Positions 1 through 9,134 are shown, counted from the first letter of the stretch. The stretch: 39,562 nt of DNA from CAVXAE01 sp044225565 (GCA_044225565.1 JBGAIL010000021.1:1-39562); one strand, 5' to 3'. Numbers and translations: made by a program. Notes: generated by a model not told the origin, from the letters alone.

Positions 1-1026
1 GAAGGTGAGCTCGGTCCGCTTGTTGGTCAGCACGACGAGCGCGATGTCTTCACGTGGGATGAGCAAGAGCAGCGTCGATACGCCGGCCATGCTGCCGCGG
101 TGATACACCAGATTGCGCCCATCCTGGCGCAACGCGGTGCGCCAGCCCAGGCCGTATCCGGTGCCCGGTCCCGTCGAGGTCGTCGGCTCATGCATGGCGG
201 CTATCGCCGTACCCGACAGGATGGACCGCTGCCCTTTGAGCCGCTTGTTCAAGTGAAACAGCCCAAATCGCACCAGATCGTGGGCGCTGGAATATGCGTC
301 CGAAGCGCCCGCATGGTCGGAATCGTAGAACGGCAGGGGTTGATCATCCGACGAGTAGCGGGTCGCCACGTCATCCCTGAGATCCATTTCTGTCCCGGCA
401 CCGATAAAAGTGTCCGTCATCGTCAGCGGCTGGAAGATCGCCTCGCGCATGTAGTCCGCGTAGCCGAGTCCCGAGGCCTGCGCGATCACCTCGCCGAGTA
501 CGCCATAACCGATATTCGAATAGAAGTAGCGTTCTCCAGGCACGAATACGCTCTGGCCGTAGCGACGGATGGTCTCGTCCACCGAAGGCTTCCCGTCACG
601 CTCGTCGGCATAGAAGTACTGCCCGTGCAGGGGCAGGCCAGCCGTGTGGCCGGCCACGCGCCGCACCGTCACCTCCTCGATACGGCCTGCGCGCGCGACG
701 AGCTTTGCCGTCCGCAGGTAGTCGTTGATGGGACGATCGAGCCTGATACGGCCGTCTTCCACCAGCCTCATCAGGCCGGTCGCCGTGAGCGGTTTGGAGA
801 TGGACGCCAGTGAATACGCCGTGCGCCCGGTTGCAGGTATGCGCTTCTCGCGGTCCGCCCAGCCGATCCCTTCCTCCCACAATACCTTGCCGCTACGTGC
901 GACCGCGACGGCCGCCGAAGGCGTGGACGTCTCGAGCAGTCGCTCCCGGATATGACTGCGGACGCTGTCGAAGATATCCACAGCATCCGCAGCTTCGGCA
1001 AACGCAAACCCCATCGCGAGGCACAT
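1..1026 (-). CDS. Serine hydrolase of the beta-lactamase/penicillin-binding-protein fold (3' end outside window)
   Basis: The reading frame is open to base 1, so the C-terminus is missing (342 codons visible). From the ATG at 1026 the class C beta-lactamase/DD-peptidase triad motifs are visible: SISK (nucleophile Ser about 75, Lys 78), YSN (about 169-171) and HRG (about 309), which replaces the usual KTG/HSG box. The N-terminus is short and hydrophobic and ends near an AEA site, suggesting export to the periplasm. An in-frame TTG at 1044 would add MRIQVS and make a better signal peptide, but the AGG ahead of 1026 fits a ribosome site better. It lies 39 bp behind the TonB receptor and is probably its operon partner. 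The family includes D-aminopeptidases, esterases and carboxypeptidases; the substrate cannot be read from sequence. Confidence 0.85.
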   Translation of the reverse strand, partial: MCLAMGFAFAEAADAVDIFDSVRSHIRERLLETSTPSAAVAVARSGKVLWEEGIGWADREKRIPATGRTAYSLASISKPLTATGLMRLVEDGRIRLDRPINDYLRTAKLVARAGRIEEVTVRRVAGHTAGLPLHGQYFYADERDGKPSVDETIRRYGQSVFVPGERYFYSNIGYGVLGEVIAQASGLGYADYMREAIFQPLTMTDTFIGAGTEMDLRDDVATRYSSDDQPLPFYDSDHAGASDAYSSAHDLVRFGLFHLNKRLKGQRSILSGTAIAAMHEPTTSTGPGTGYGLGWRTALRQDGRNLVYHRGSMAGVSTLLLLIPREDIALVVLTNKRTELTF

Positions 1027-1065
1027 TGATACCTGGATGCGCAAGGCCCTATACCGTGCGGCGAA

Positions 1066-3495
1066 CTAGAACTGGTAGGTCACGGAGCCGACGACGTTGC
1101 GCCGACTGCCGATGAAGCAATAGAGAGCCGCAGGACAGGTCGGGTAGTAGCTCTTGTCGGTCAGGTTGTTGACGTTGAGAGCCAGATTCCAGCTCCCCCA
1201 GGTCAACCCGAGCACGGCGTCGATCAACGTGTAGCTCGGTACGTCGAAACCCAGGCCGCTCGCAGTGAAGACCATCGCCGGGCTCTTGCCCACGTAACGC
1301 GCACCACCGCCCACGAGCAGCGAAGCATCCCGTCCGAGCGATACTGACTTGGTGCCCCAGATCGACGCCATGTTTCTCGGAGTGCCGCTAAACTGCTTGC
1401 CGACGATCCAGTATTGCGTCGTGTGCTCGGTCACCTCCGCCTCGTTGTATGTATAGGATGCGATCAGGCTGTAGTTTCCGGGAAACCTCTGCGTCGCCTC
1501 GAACTCGAAGCCTTGGGACTTGTACTCGCCCGCCTGAATGCGGTTCCGCACATTGGTGGGGTCGGGAACGGTACGGTTTCGCTCCACGATCCTGAACACG
1601 TTCGCGGTGGCCAGCGTCGAAGCATTCGGCTGCCATTTCAGGCCGACCTCATGCTGGCGCGAGCGCCGGGGCACGAAGGTCCGTCCGCCGAGGTTCGTGC
1701 CGATGACAGGCGTGAAAGCCTCGGAGTAGCTCAGGTAAGGCGAGAAGCCTGCGCCCAAATCGACGATGATGCCGGCGCGGTATGTCGTGGCGCGGTCCAC
1801 CTGTTCGCTGCCGCTGCCGCGCTCGGTTCTCGCACGGTCCCGCCGGGCACCCAGCACCAGCGACACCCGGTCGGCGTATCGGATCTGGTCCTGCAAATAG
1901 ACACCCGTCTGTGTCTGCTCGAGACTGTCGTACGATACCAGCTCGGGGATCATCGAGGGATCGAAGACACCGTAGAGCGGGGTATAGATGTCTAGTGGCG
2001 CAAAATCGCCGAAGGCCTCGCTTCCGGTCTCTTCGAATCCCAGGAAATCCAGGCCGCCGAGAATCTTGTGCTCGAAACGCGCGCCCGTAAACGAATAAAC
2101 CATGCTCACGTCGCCATTATTGATCTTGTAGTGCGGCACCCCGGCATAGTAGGAGCGCGACAGCAGTCGATTGTCCGGCGGGTCGACAAATGCGTCGCTC
2201 GCGGAGACCGCGAAATCGTCGGCCTTTGCCCGGGTATGGCGCAGACTGGTATTGAGCTGCAATCGGTCCGAGAAACGGTGGTTCAGCAGGAACGTCAAGC
2301 TGCGCTGCGATGTATCCAGCTTGTCGATAGACGGCTCTCCGGCGAACCGACGATCCGAGACACGTCGTCCTGGCGGCGCGTGAATCGTCTCCGTGACACC
2401 GAAGTACTGCTGTATCGAAGCCGTCTTGTCCTGCTGGAGCAACCCGATCAGCGTGAGGGTCGTAGCATCGCTCGGGCGCCAGGCGAAGGACGGAGACAGG
2501 ACGATGCGGTCGTCCGGGACGTAATCCGTCTGTGTACCGGCGTCGCGTACTATGCCGACGAGCCGTGCCGCGAAGCTTTCCGTACCGCCGAGCGCGGACT
2601 GCATGTCGAACTGCACCTGCTTGCGCGAATGGCTGCCGAACTGCACCCCCAGTTCACTCGCGGTGCCGAAATCGGGCCGCTTCGTGATGACGTTCACTGC
2701 ACCGCCCGGGCTGGCCTGGCCATAGAGCATGCCTGAGGGCCCCCGAAGCACCTCGACACGCTCATACGTGTAGGTGTCCAGACGCGGCAGGACCGCTCGG
2801 TTGACGGATACCATCATCCCGTCCACGAACGAGGACGGCAGCACACTGCGTATGATCAAACTATCGTAGCGCGAGTCGTTGCCGTCCATCTCCGCGTGAA
2901 CGCCGGCCGAATAGCGCATCGTATCTTCGAGATTCAGCGCGCCCTGTTCCGCGATGGTTTCCGCCGAGATCACGCTGATCGATTGCGGCGTCTCGGTGAG
3001 TTTGGTATCGGTTTTCGTCGCCGTAGTGGCTCTGTCTGCAAAAACGGTCACTTCGGAGACTGCGGACCGCTCCGCCGGATTCTCCCGATCATCGCCCGAA
3101 TCAACCTGCCCTTCGGCCTGAGCCAGGCGGATGGTGCCACGGGTCGGCCGAAATCCGGCGCTCTGATGAGGAGCCGGCTGCACGATGACGGTCGTCGGCG
3201 TGGTTCGTTGCGCCTGGAGCGCCGTTCCCGCGAGCACCCGTTCGATGGCCTCTTCCGTCGTCAGCTCCGCGCGCAGCGACGCGGCACGGATATCCCTGAG
3301 GTCTTTGGACTCGAAGAGAATGTTCATGCCGGTCTGCCGCGCGATGGCACGCAGGGTCTGGGCGAGAGGCTGCTCGGGAAGCTCGAATTGATATGTGGCC
3401 TGCCGGTACGCAACCTGACCTTGAGCGATGGCCGCCGGCACGGCAGCCAGACACAACACAGCGGATGCAAGGAGGCGTGGATAGAGCGCGCACAT
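1066..3495 (-). CDS. TonB-dependent siderophore-type receptor with STN signalling domain
   Basis: 809 residues. A signal peptide (about 1-24) precedes a secretin/TonB N-terminal (STN) domain at about 30-105, containing LPEQPLAQTLRAIARQTG. The plug follows (about 155-290) with the typical TPQSISVISAE start and VEVLRGPSGMLYGQASPGG, and then a 22-strand barrel ending in the aromatic terminus VTYQF. The plug resembles the FpvA/FecA/FhuE siderophore-receptor class. STN domains bind the periplasmic part of a FecR protein, and a fecR and an ECF sigma gene lie directly upstream, so this receptor should both import its ligand and signal that ligand's presence. The ligand is probably an Fe(III) chelate but cannot be named. 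The ATG at 3495 follows a G-rich ribosome-binding stretch. Confidence 0.93.
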   Translation of the reverse strand: MCALYPRLLASAVLCLAAVPAAIAQGQVAYRQATYQFELPEQPLAQTLRAIARQTGMNILFESKDLRDIRAASLRAELTTEEAIERVLAGTALQAQRTTPTTVIVQPAPHQSAGFRPTRGTIRLAQAEGQVDSGDDRENPAERSAVSEVTVFADRATTATKTDTKLTETPQSISVISAETIAEQGALNLEDTMRYSAGVHAEMDGNDSRYDSLIIRSVLPSSFVDGMMVSVNRAVLPRLDTYTYERVEVLRGPSGMLYGQASPGGAVNVITKRPDFGTASELGVQFGSHSRKQVQFDMQSALGGTESFAARLVGIVRDAGTQTDYVPDDRIVLSPSFAWRPSDATTLTLIGLLQQDKTASIQQYFGVTETIHAPPGRRVSDRRFAGEPSIDKLDTSQRSLTFLLNHRFSDRLQLNTSLRHTRAKADDFAVSASDAFVDPPDNRLLSRSYYAGVPHYKINNGDVSMVYSFTGARFEHKILGGLDFLGFEETGSEAFGDFAPLDIYTPLYGVFDPSMIPELVSYDSLEQTQTGVYLQDQIRYADRVSLVLGARRDRARTERGSGSEQVDRATTYRAGIIVDLGAGFSPYLSYSEAFTPVIGTNLGGRTFVPRRSRQHEVGLKWQPNASTLATANVFRIVERNRTVPDPTNVRNRIQAGEYKSQGFEFEATQRFPGNYSLIASYTYNEAEVTEHTTQYWIVGKQFSGTPRNMASIWGTKSVSLGRDASLLVGGGARYVGKSPAMVFTASGLGFDVPSYTLIDAVLGLTWGSWNLALNVNNLTDKSYYPTCPAALYCFIGSRRNVVGSVTYQF

Positions 3496-3582
3496 GTGAG
3501 CAACCCCCGTAACCTGGTTCTGCGTTGCCCGCGGCGTGTTTGCGCGGACTTCCAGAGTAGATGTCGGAGGGAGCCAAAAACC

Positions 3583-4638
3583 TCACCTCGGTCTCAGATG
3601 AATACTCTCTCCCTGTCGTATCACCCTAAGCCGATACATCTTCGCCACGGATTCAGCGAAGCCCAGATTGTCTCCGGTATGATAGACACCACTCACTATG
3701 AGGTCCGCGACTCCGACGTCGTCGATGACGATCTCCAGCCGGTCGTAGCGATTCATTTCCGCCACTGCGGCAGACAGTAGCGTGTCATCGAGCATGACCT
3801 CGCCACGCTGCCATGCAACCACAGATTCGATTGGCGGCTCATCCAGCCTGGGAGGCCCTTCCTCCGTGAGCGTCACACGCTCGCCGGCGGCGAGCACCAC
3901 CGGTCCTTCAGCCCGGGCCCGCGCATCGTTCGATAGAGACAACTCCACAGGTTCCGGGATCGAACTCGTCGAATTGACGAACACCGCCACCTTGCCTTCT
4001 ATCAGCGTCACCGCCGTGCGATCGGACTCGAAGCGGACAACGAATGACGTACCCAGTGCCCGCACCTGGTGGCTGCCTGCGGTGACCATGAAAGGCCTGT
4101 GGACGTCCCGCGCCACATCGAAAAGCGCCTCCCCTCGCTCCAGGCGTACGCGTCGCTCGCCCTGCCGATAGCTGATCCGCAATCGCGTGTCCGAGTTCAG
4201 AAAGAGCCGGGTGCCGTCGCTGAGCCGCACCACGCGCCGCTCTCCGAGCTCCGTTACGTATGTCGGATCCACCCAGTAGCGGTAGGCGCCGAACGACAAC
4301 GTACCAACCGCCACCAGCCATATTGCCGCGATCGCCCAAATTCGGGATTGAGTCCGCGCATGGCTCCCAGCTCGATGCTCTGGGCGCGCGCGCGCCGCTC
4401 CCGAATCTCCGCGAATTCTCTGCAGCGCCCGCAAGGCCTGGAGCTCCTGCGACTCCTGCGAATGCTCCCAGCGTTCGAGCCGCGGAATGCCGCGCGGCAA
4501 AGCGCCGCTCGTCAAGTCCCATACCTCGGTAAGCCCCTCGAATTCCCGGGCATTCTCCGGCCTCTCGGCGAGCCAGCGGCGAAACCCCGCCTCCATCTCG
4601 GCGGAACGAGCGGGCCCATGCAATCGCGTGATCCACAC
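3583..4638 (-). CDS. FecR-type transmembrane sigma-factor regulator
   Basis: 351 residues. A cytoplasmic N-terminal segment (about 1-95, with WLAERPENAREFEGL typical of FecR N-domains) binds the sigma factor. One membrane helix lies at about 100-119 (IWAIAAIWLVAVGTLSFGAY). The periplasmic FecR domain follows (about 128-225, with VRLSDGTRLFLNSDTRL and GEALFDVARD). The C-terminal part (about 265-351) has the STN-like fold expected to contact the receptor. I took the GTG at 4638 because GGAGG sits 5 bases upstream; no ATG fits better. It lies 32 bp after the sigma gene and 87 bp before the receptor gene, completing a FecI-FecR-FecA type relay across both membranes. Confidence 0.92.
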   Translation of the reverse strand: MWITRLHGPARSAEMEAGFRRWLAERPENAREFEGLTEVWDLTSGALPRGIPRLERWEHSQESQELQALRALQRIRGDSGAARARPEHRAGSHARTQSRIWAIAAIWLVAVGTLSFGAYRYWVDPTYVTELGERRVVRLSDGTRLFLNSDTRLRISYRQGERRVRLERGEALFDVARDVHRPFMVTAGSHQVRALGTSFVVRFESDRTAVTLIEGKVAVFVNSTSSIPEPVELSLSNDARARAEGPVVLAAGERVTLTEEGPPRLDEPPIESVVAWQRGEVMLDDTLLSAAVAEMNRYDRLEIVIDDVGVADLIVSGVYHTGDNLGFAESVAKMYRLRVIRQGESIHLRPR

Positions 4639-4670
4639 TGAAGCCTCCGCCCGCGCCGTAAGGACTGTTT

Positions 4671-5186
4671 TCAGTCCCTGCTCCTCGACATCCAGTCCCT
4701 CAGGAAGAACGACGCCCGCGCAATGTGCTTCTCCACCATGCTGACGCTGATCCAGAGCTTGTCGGAGATCTGCAGGTAGCTGCAGCCGTCGCAGCGATGC
4801 ATGAGAAACGCCTCACGTGAACGCGGGGTCAGCTTCTGCAGGCCGAGCTGCAAACGGTTGAAGCGCTGCTGGTCCGCAAGCACCTCATCCGGCGTAGGAG
4901 CCGGATCGATGAGCATCAACATGTCGACGGCATCTGAAACCATCTGCCTGCCACGTGACCTGCGGCCCATCTCAGCGGACAGATTGAGGACCGTTCTCAC
5001 CAGAAAAGCTTCGGTGTGCTCCACTGTGTGATCACGACAATACAGCTGAAGGCGCAGAAACGCCTCCTGCATCAGGTCGTCGATGTCATCGGGCGACCGG
5101 CCCTTGCTCTTCAGCAGGCGCTGCAGCTTTCCCAGCAGTGCGCGCACCTCAACCATGCGGTGAAGATGACATGGCCCCGACTCCAC
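4671..5186 (-). CDS. ECF-subfamily RNA polymerase sigma factor, FecI-like
   Basis: 171 residues from a GTG at 5186. An in-frame ATG at 5156 (MVEVRALLGKLQRLL) is an equally plausible start giving 161 residues; neither has a strong ribosome site. Sigma region 2 is seen in DDIDDLMQEAFLRLQLY (about 34-50). Region 4 has LQKLTPRSREAFLMHRCDG and a helix-turn-helix around YLQISDKLWISVSMVEKHI (about 136-156). There is no fused anti-sigma domain. Members of this class direct transcription of an adjacent receptor gene after a ligand signal relayed by FecR, which matches the gene order here. Confidence 0.92.
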   Translation of the reverse strand: MESGPCHLHRMVEVRALLGKLQRLLKSKGRSPDDIDDLMQEAFLRLQLYCRDHTVEHTEAFLVRTVLNLSAEMGRRSRGRQMVSDAVDMLMLIDPAPTPDEVLADQQRFNRLQLGLQKLTPRSREAFLMHRCDGCSYLQISDKLWISVSMVEKHIARASFFLRDWMSRSRD

Positions 5187-5273
5187 CGCAACACGGTGAT
5201 TTCGCCGCGAGCCGAATCTCCCGCCGGGATGAAATCACAGTGAGGTTTCCCGCAGCTGCCGCATCTACGTCGA

Positions 5274-5921
5274 TCACCTGTCGATCTGGCGGCCTTTCAG
5301 GAGCTTGAATCCCTTGGCATACATCGTTCCAGCAGGCTCGAAGAGCGCGATGTTATCGAGGAGTATCGCCACGTTCCTGCACCAGGATTCCTGCGTGCCT
5401 CCCCAGCTTACCTGCACGCACAGCCGATGATTCTCGGTGGACCAGTTTCCCGTCATCGGGAAAACGCTCTTCCGCCAGCAATCCCGTGTATCGGGATTGT
5501 GATAAAGATCGCCCCGCGTTTCACCGGGCGGCGGGCACTTGCTCAGATCCGGCTCCTTCTTCCATTTCGTCTTCGTTCCTTCGACCGCCCCCCCACGGAG
5601 GAAGAAGTACGCCATGTGGGCCGGCATGCTCAAGGTATTGCCAGTGACCACCTTGGCGATTTCTGCGCTGCTGAGGGCCGGAGCGGACACTCGCGGCCAC
5701 ATGGAGGTCAGCCCCGCGCCGCCCTCGCCGCCTTCACCGCCGAAGATCTTTTCCAGAGTCTGATCGAGGTCGCCCTCGAATTCACCTTCCTGCGCAGACG
5801 CACGCGGCTGTGCGGCGCTGACGCTTTCAGCAGATATTCCCGCCGTGCCAATCGCTGCCATCGCGACAGCCGCCCCCGTCAACCCTCCGGCGCTTCGCCA
5901 GATCTTCGTCGTATGTCTCAC
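5274..5921 (-). CDS. Exported small protein, DUF995-like
   Basis: 215 residues from the GTG at 5921, which has AAGGAG five bases upstream; the in-frame TTG at 5936 overlaps that ribosome site and is less likely. A positively charged n-region (MRHTTKIWR) and an Ala/Gly-rich hydrophobic stretch ending near SVSA form a signal peptide. The mature part has a Glu/Gly-rich low-complexity segment (about 50-72), then a small domain with VTGNTLSM, a GNW segment, LCVQVSWGG and four Cys that could form disulfides. The GNTL / G-W / LC spacing resembles periplasmic DUF995-type domains, but this is recognition by eye. It is the first gene of the sigma-fecR-receptor operon, 87 bp ahead of the sigma gene, so a periplasmic accessory role to that receptor is plausible. 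Function unknown. Confidence 0.75.
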   Translation of the reverse strand: MRHTTKIWRSAGGLTGAAVAMAAIGTAGISAESVSAAQPRASAQEGEFEGDLDQTLEKIFGGEGGEGGAGLTSMWPRVSAPALSSAEIAKVVTGNTLSMPAHMAYFFLRGGAVEGTKTKWKKEPDLSKCPPPGETRGDLYHNPDTRDCWRKSVFPMTGNWSTENHRLCVQVSWGGTQESWCRNVAILLDNIALFEPAGTMYAKGFKLLKGRQIDR

Positions 5922-6088
5922 CAGTGCTCCTTCCAATGTATTTATTGAAGCGACCAGCGCCGCTCATTGGTGTAGATGCTTGTGGCACGAGAAAACTCAC
6001 CATCGGACGCATGAGCGGGAGGGAACGAACTGCAGATGCCTCGTCGCGAATGAAGCGACGCACCTACTTCAAGTGGAGTATTCAGCCA

Positions 6089-7708
6089 ATGCGTTTTTTC
6101 CCTGCCGCATCGCTATTCGCCCTTGCTGCGCCGCTGCTCGCCGCCGACGGCGTCGACAGCGCGATGGTCAACCGCATCGTCGACGAGGGCATGTATCGCA
6201 GCGAGCTGCCCCATATCGCGAGCTATCTCACAGACCGCATCGGCGGCCGCCTTACCAACTCACCGCAGATGCGCGAGGCCGAAAGGTGGACGCAGGAACA
6301 ATATCGAAAGTGGGGGCTGAAGAATGTTCGCGCCGAGGCCTTCGATTTCGGCCGCGGCTGGTTCATCGAGCGCACCGAGGCGCGCATGGTGAAGCCGCGG
6401 GTACTTCCGATGCGCGCCATTCCAATCGCGTGGACGCCGGGGACCGCGGGCACACTGAGCGCGCCCGTCATCGTAGCACCGATGAAGCGCGCGAAGGATT
6501 TCGCGAGATGGAAAGGCCAGCTGCGCGGCAAGATCGTGCTCATCAGCAGGCCCATCGAAGGCACCGAGCCCGACAAGGCGCCATTCGTGCGCTACACCGA
6601 CGAGGAGTTGAAGAAGCTCGACGCCTATCCGCAGCCGACTCATTCCGAGGCCCTGCAACGGAAAGCGCTGGAGCATGCGAAGTTCGAGGCGCAGCGGGAC
6701 GCTTTCCTCGCGGAGGAAGGTGCTTTAGCCTGGGCGCGCCAGTCGTATCGCGACGGTGGCCTGCTGCACGGCCAGGGTCACCTGTTCCAGGTGGGCAACA
6801 CGGCGAAGCTGCCCGGCATAGATCTCGCGGCCGAGGACTATCGCAGGCTCGCACGGCTCGCGAAGCAGGGTGAGGCGCCGACGCTCGAACTCACGAGCAT
6901 GGTGCACTTCACGGATGACGATCACAACGCATACAACATCCTCGCCGATCTTCCGGGGCGCGACGCCAAGGCCGGATACGTCATGGCCGGCGCCCATCTC
7001 GACAGCTGGGTGGCGGCCGACGGCGCGCAGGACAACGCCGCCGGCAGCGCGGTGGTCATGGAGGCCGCACGCATCCTCTCCAAGCTCGGCGTTAGGCCGA
7101 AACGTACGATACGCTTCGCGCTCTGGTCGGGCGAGGAGCAGGGCCTGCTTGGCTCAATGGCCTATGTCGAGCGCCACCTGGCCGAGCGGCCTCCGGTGAA
7201 TGATCCCGAGAAGGCGAAGCTCGGTGCCAACTACACGTGGCACACGCGATGGCCCATCACGCCGAAGCCCGGTTCAAAAGACCTTGCCGCCTACTTCAAC
7301 GTCGACAGCGGCTCGGGGAAGCTGCGCGGCATCTATACCGAGGGCAACGTGGCGGTGGTGCCGATCTTCCGCGAATGGCTCGCTCCCTTTGCGAGCATGG
7401 GCGCCACGGCAGTGGTCTCGCAACGCAAAGGGGGCTCGGATCACGTGGTCATGCAGCACGTCGGCATCCCGGCTTTCAATTTCATCCAGGATCCGCTCGA
7501 CTACAGGAGCCGCATCCATCACTCGAGCGTCGACACCTACGATCACCTGAAGATAGCGGACCTCAAACAGGCGGTGGTGATCCTGGCTTCCGTGCTGTGG
7601 ATGTCCGCCGAGCGCGATCAGGCGCTGCCGCGCATGCCCGTACTGCGGAAGCTTTCCGACACCAGCCCCTTCGCCTACGAGGACGAAGACGAGGACTGGG
7701 AAGATTGA
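6089..7708 (+). CDS. Exported M28-family zinc aminopeptidase
   Basis: 539 residues from the ATG at 6089. GGAG ten bases upstream and an immediate signal peptide (MRFFPAASLFALAAPLLAAD) decide this start over the in-frame ATGs at 6050 and 5924. A protease-associated (PA) like insert lies at about 125-300. The M28 co-catalytic zinc ligands are all present: His303 and Asp305 (AHLDSW), Asp315 (DNAAGS), catalytic Glu349/Glu350 (WSGEEQG), Asp406 (NVDSGSG) and a His in HHSS at 477-478. The family hydrolyses N-terminal residues or dipeptides in the periplasm; this one resembles carboxypeptidase Q/PGCP-like members. The Asp/Glu-rich tail (DEDEDWED) is unusual. It is monocistronic, divergent from the sigma operon and convergent with the desaturase. 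Confidence 0.92.
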   Translation: MRFFPAASLFALAAPLLAADGVDSAMVNRIVDEGMYRSELPHIASYLTDRIGGRLTNSPQMREAERWTQEQYRKWGLKNVRAEAFDFGRGWFIERTEARMVKPRVLPMRAIPIAWTPGTAGTLSAPVIVAPMKRAKDFARWKGQLRGKIVLISRPIEGTEPDKAPFVRYTDEELKKLDAYPQPTHSEALQRKALEHAKFEAQRDAFLAEEGALAWARQSYRDGGLLHGQGHLFQVGNTAKLPGIDLAAEDYRRLARLAKQGEAPTLELTSMVHFTDDDHNAYNILADLPGRDAKAGYVMAGAHLDSWVAADGAQDNAAGSAVVMEAARILSKLGVRPKRTIRFALWSGEEQGLLGSMAYVERHLAERPPVNDPEKAKLGANYTWHTRWPITPKPGSKDLAAYFNVDSGSGKLRGIYTEGNVAVVPIFREWLAPFASMGATAVVSQRKGGSDHVVMQHVGIPAFNFIQDPLDYRSRIHHSSVDTYDHLKIADLKQAVVILASVLWMSAERDQALPRMPVLRKLSDTSPFAYEDEDEDWED

Positions 7709-7778
7709 AGTTGTGCCGCCACGTACTCCCCCCAGCCCGGGAACAGGATGATCGGCGTCATCGGCGAAGCCGAAAATT

Positions 7779-8921
7779 CTACGCGAACTGCAGCGTCAGA
7801 CTGCGGACGCGGCGACGCTGCTGGCGCAGCGCGTTCTCGAGCTCGAGCAGGCGGCCCTGCAGCGCCGTCTGCAGGTGGGCGGCCTTCTGCGCCAGCTGCT
7901 GGCGCTTGTGCTCGTACCACTGCTGCCGCACGGTGTTCCACTCGTGCAGGTGGCTCATGAACTGCTGATATTCGTGCTCCAGCGCCAGGCGCCACTTCTC
8001 GGAGTTGCCCGTGGCCACCAGGTGGCTCTGCGCCTGCTTGAACTGCATGTCGAGCAGCGCGCGCTGGATCTTGAACGCATCGGTGCGCACCAGATCTGTC
8101 GCCAGGCCCACCTTGCTCGCCGCGAAGATCGCCCACTTGGTGGGGTCGAACTCCCACGGCCGCACGCCGTTGCGGTAGTCGTGCTGAAAGAAGTGGTGGA
8201 AGTTGTGGTAGCCCTCGCCCCAGGTGAGGAACGCGAGCCAGGGATTGTCGCGGGCGGTGTTGGTGTCCGTATAGGGCCGCTTGCCCCACATGTGCGCCAG
8301 CGAGTTGATGAAGAAGGTGAAGTGGTGGCTGAGCACCAGGCGGACGATGCCCACCCAGATGATGCCGCCCCATACGTCGCCCAGCATCCAGCCGACGAGG
8401 ATCGCCGGTATGAAATTCATGGCGAGCGTGAGCGCCAGGTAATGACGATGCTGGAACATCACGACCGGGTCGCGCTGCAGGTCGGTCGCGTTGCTGAAGT
8501 CGTACTTGCCGGTGGGATAGTCCCGCAGCATCCAGCCGATGTGCGAGAACCAGAATCCACGGTTGGCCGAATACGGGTCGTTGTCGTTGTCGTCGACGTG
8601 CTTGTGGTGACGGCGATGCCCCGACGCCCACACCAGGATGCTGTTCTGCGTGGCCGCCGCGCCGAACAGCGCCAGCGCCCACTTGAGGATCGGATGCGCC
8701 TTGTACGTGCCGTGCGCCCACAGCCGGTGATAGCCGGCGGTGATCGACATGCCGTTGGTGGCCAGGAACGCAAAGCAGGCCACGATGAGCCAGGGATTCA
8801 CCCCGTGCGTCGCGATGTGCCACGGCACCAGCACCAGCGCCAGGATCGGCGTGATGGTGAGCACGGAGGCGGGCAGCCAGAGGATGCGCGGCTTGGCGGC
8901 GGACACGGCGGATTCGGGCAT
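7779..8921 (-). CDS. Membrane acyl-CoA delta-9-type fatty acid desaturase
   Basis: 380 residues. All three histidine boxes of the membrane di-iron desaturases are present: HRLWAH (65-70), HRRHH (102-106) and HNFHH (239-243). Four hydrophobic spans surround them. It inserts a cis double bond in an acyl chain, most likely delta-9 of stearoyl/palmitoyl-CoA, and so tunes membrane fluidity. The C-terminal 120 residues form a Gln/Arg-rich coiled coil beyond the core, which I recall from gammaproteobacterial DesB-type enzymes. The ATG at 8921 is preceded by GAAGG. No reductase gene is adjacent. Inverted repeats at 9004-9036 lie in the upstream region and may be regulator sites. Confidence 0.94.
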   Translation of the reverse strand: MPESAVSAAKPRILWLPASVLTITPILALVLVPWHIATHGVNPWLIVACFAFLATNGMSITAGYHRLWAHGTYKAHPILKWALALFGAAATQNSILVWASGHRRHHKHVDDNDNDPYSANRGFWFSHIGWMLRDYPTGKYDFSNATDLQRDPVVMFQHRHYLALTLAMNFIPAILVGWMLGDVWGGIIWVGIVRLVLSHHFTFFINSLAHMWGKRPYTDTNTARDNPWLAFLTWGEGYHNFHHFFQHDYRNGVRPWEFDPTKWAIFAASKVGLATDLVRTDAFKIQRALLDMQFKQAQSHLVATGNSEKWRLALEHEYQQFMSHLHEWNTVRQQWYEHKRQQLAQKAAHLQTALQGRLLELENALRQQRRRVRSLTLQFA

Positions 8922-9003
8922 CAGACAACCTTCGGGGACAGGCCCACGGTCAAGATGGCTCGGGGACCGCGAGATAGTAGTGGAATCAGCGCAACACGCC
9001 TAG

Positions 9004-9019
9004 TTGCGGCGAGCCGCAA
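9004..9019. promoter_or_regulatory. Perfect inverted repeat upstream of the desaturase
   Basis: TTGCGGC, 2-base spacer GA, GCCGCAA: 7 bp arms, exact. It sits 82 bp upstream of the desaturase start and only 4 bp from a second inverted repeat at 9024. There is no T-run on the strand that would make it a terminator for the acyl-CoA ligase ending at 9135, so a protein-binding site is the better reading. A hairpin role in the transcript cannot be excluded. Confidence 0.45.
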
Positions 9020-9023
9020 AAGG

Positions 9024-9036
9024 GTGACTGGGTCAC
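9024..9036. promoter_or_regulatory. Second inverted repeat, GTGAC-TGG-GTCAC, upstream of the desaturase
   Basis: Exact 5 bp arms around a 3-base centre. The size and symmetry suit a TetR- or LacI-type dimer. Desaturase genes in related bacteria are controlled by TetR-family sensors of acyl-CoA composition (DesT, FabR). The sequence here is not recognisably a DesT or FabR site, so the regulator is unknown. Confidence 0.4.
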
Positions 9037-9134
9037 ATGCGCCGAATTTCAAGGCCTGCCCCACCTGCGTCCGTCCGGAAGCTGCGCTGTGCGCCGCACG
9101 CCCGCCCCGCGTCGGCCGGGCTGTTTTTCTCGTC

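Noticed and set aside
7764..7782. Small hairpin TCGGC-GAA-GCCGA between the M28 and desaturase genes as a terminator
   Set aside because: The stem is only 5 bp and no T-run follows it in either transcription direction.
7881..8160. Coiled-coil C-terminal extension of the desaturase as a novel fusion
   Set aside because: Similar Gln/Arg-rich tails occur in gammaproteobacterial DesB-type desaturases as I recall them, so it is not unusual.
8974..8994. TTGCGC...TACTAT as a desaturase promoter
   Set aside because: Only 9 bp separate the two elements; no better -35 was found at the right distance from TACTAT.
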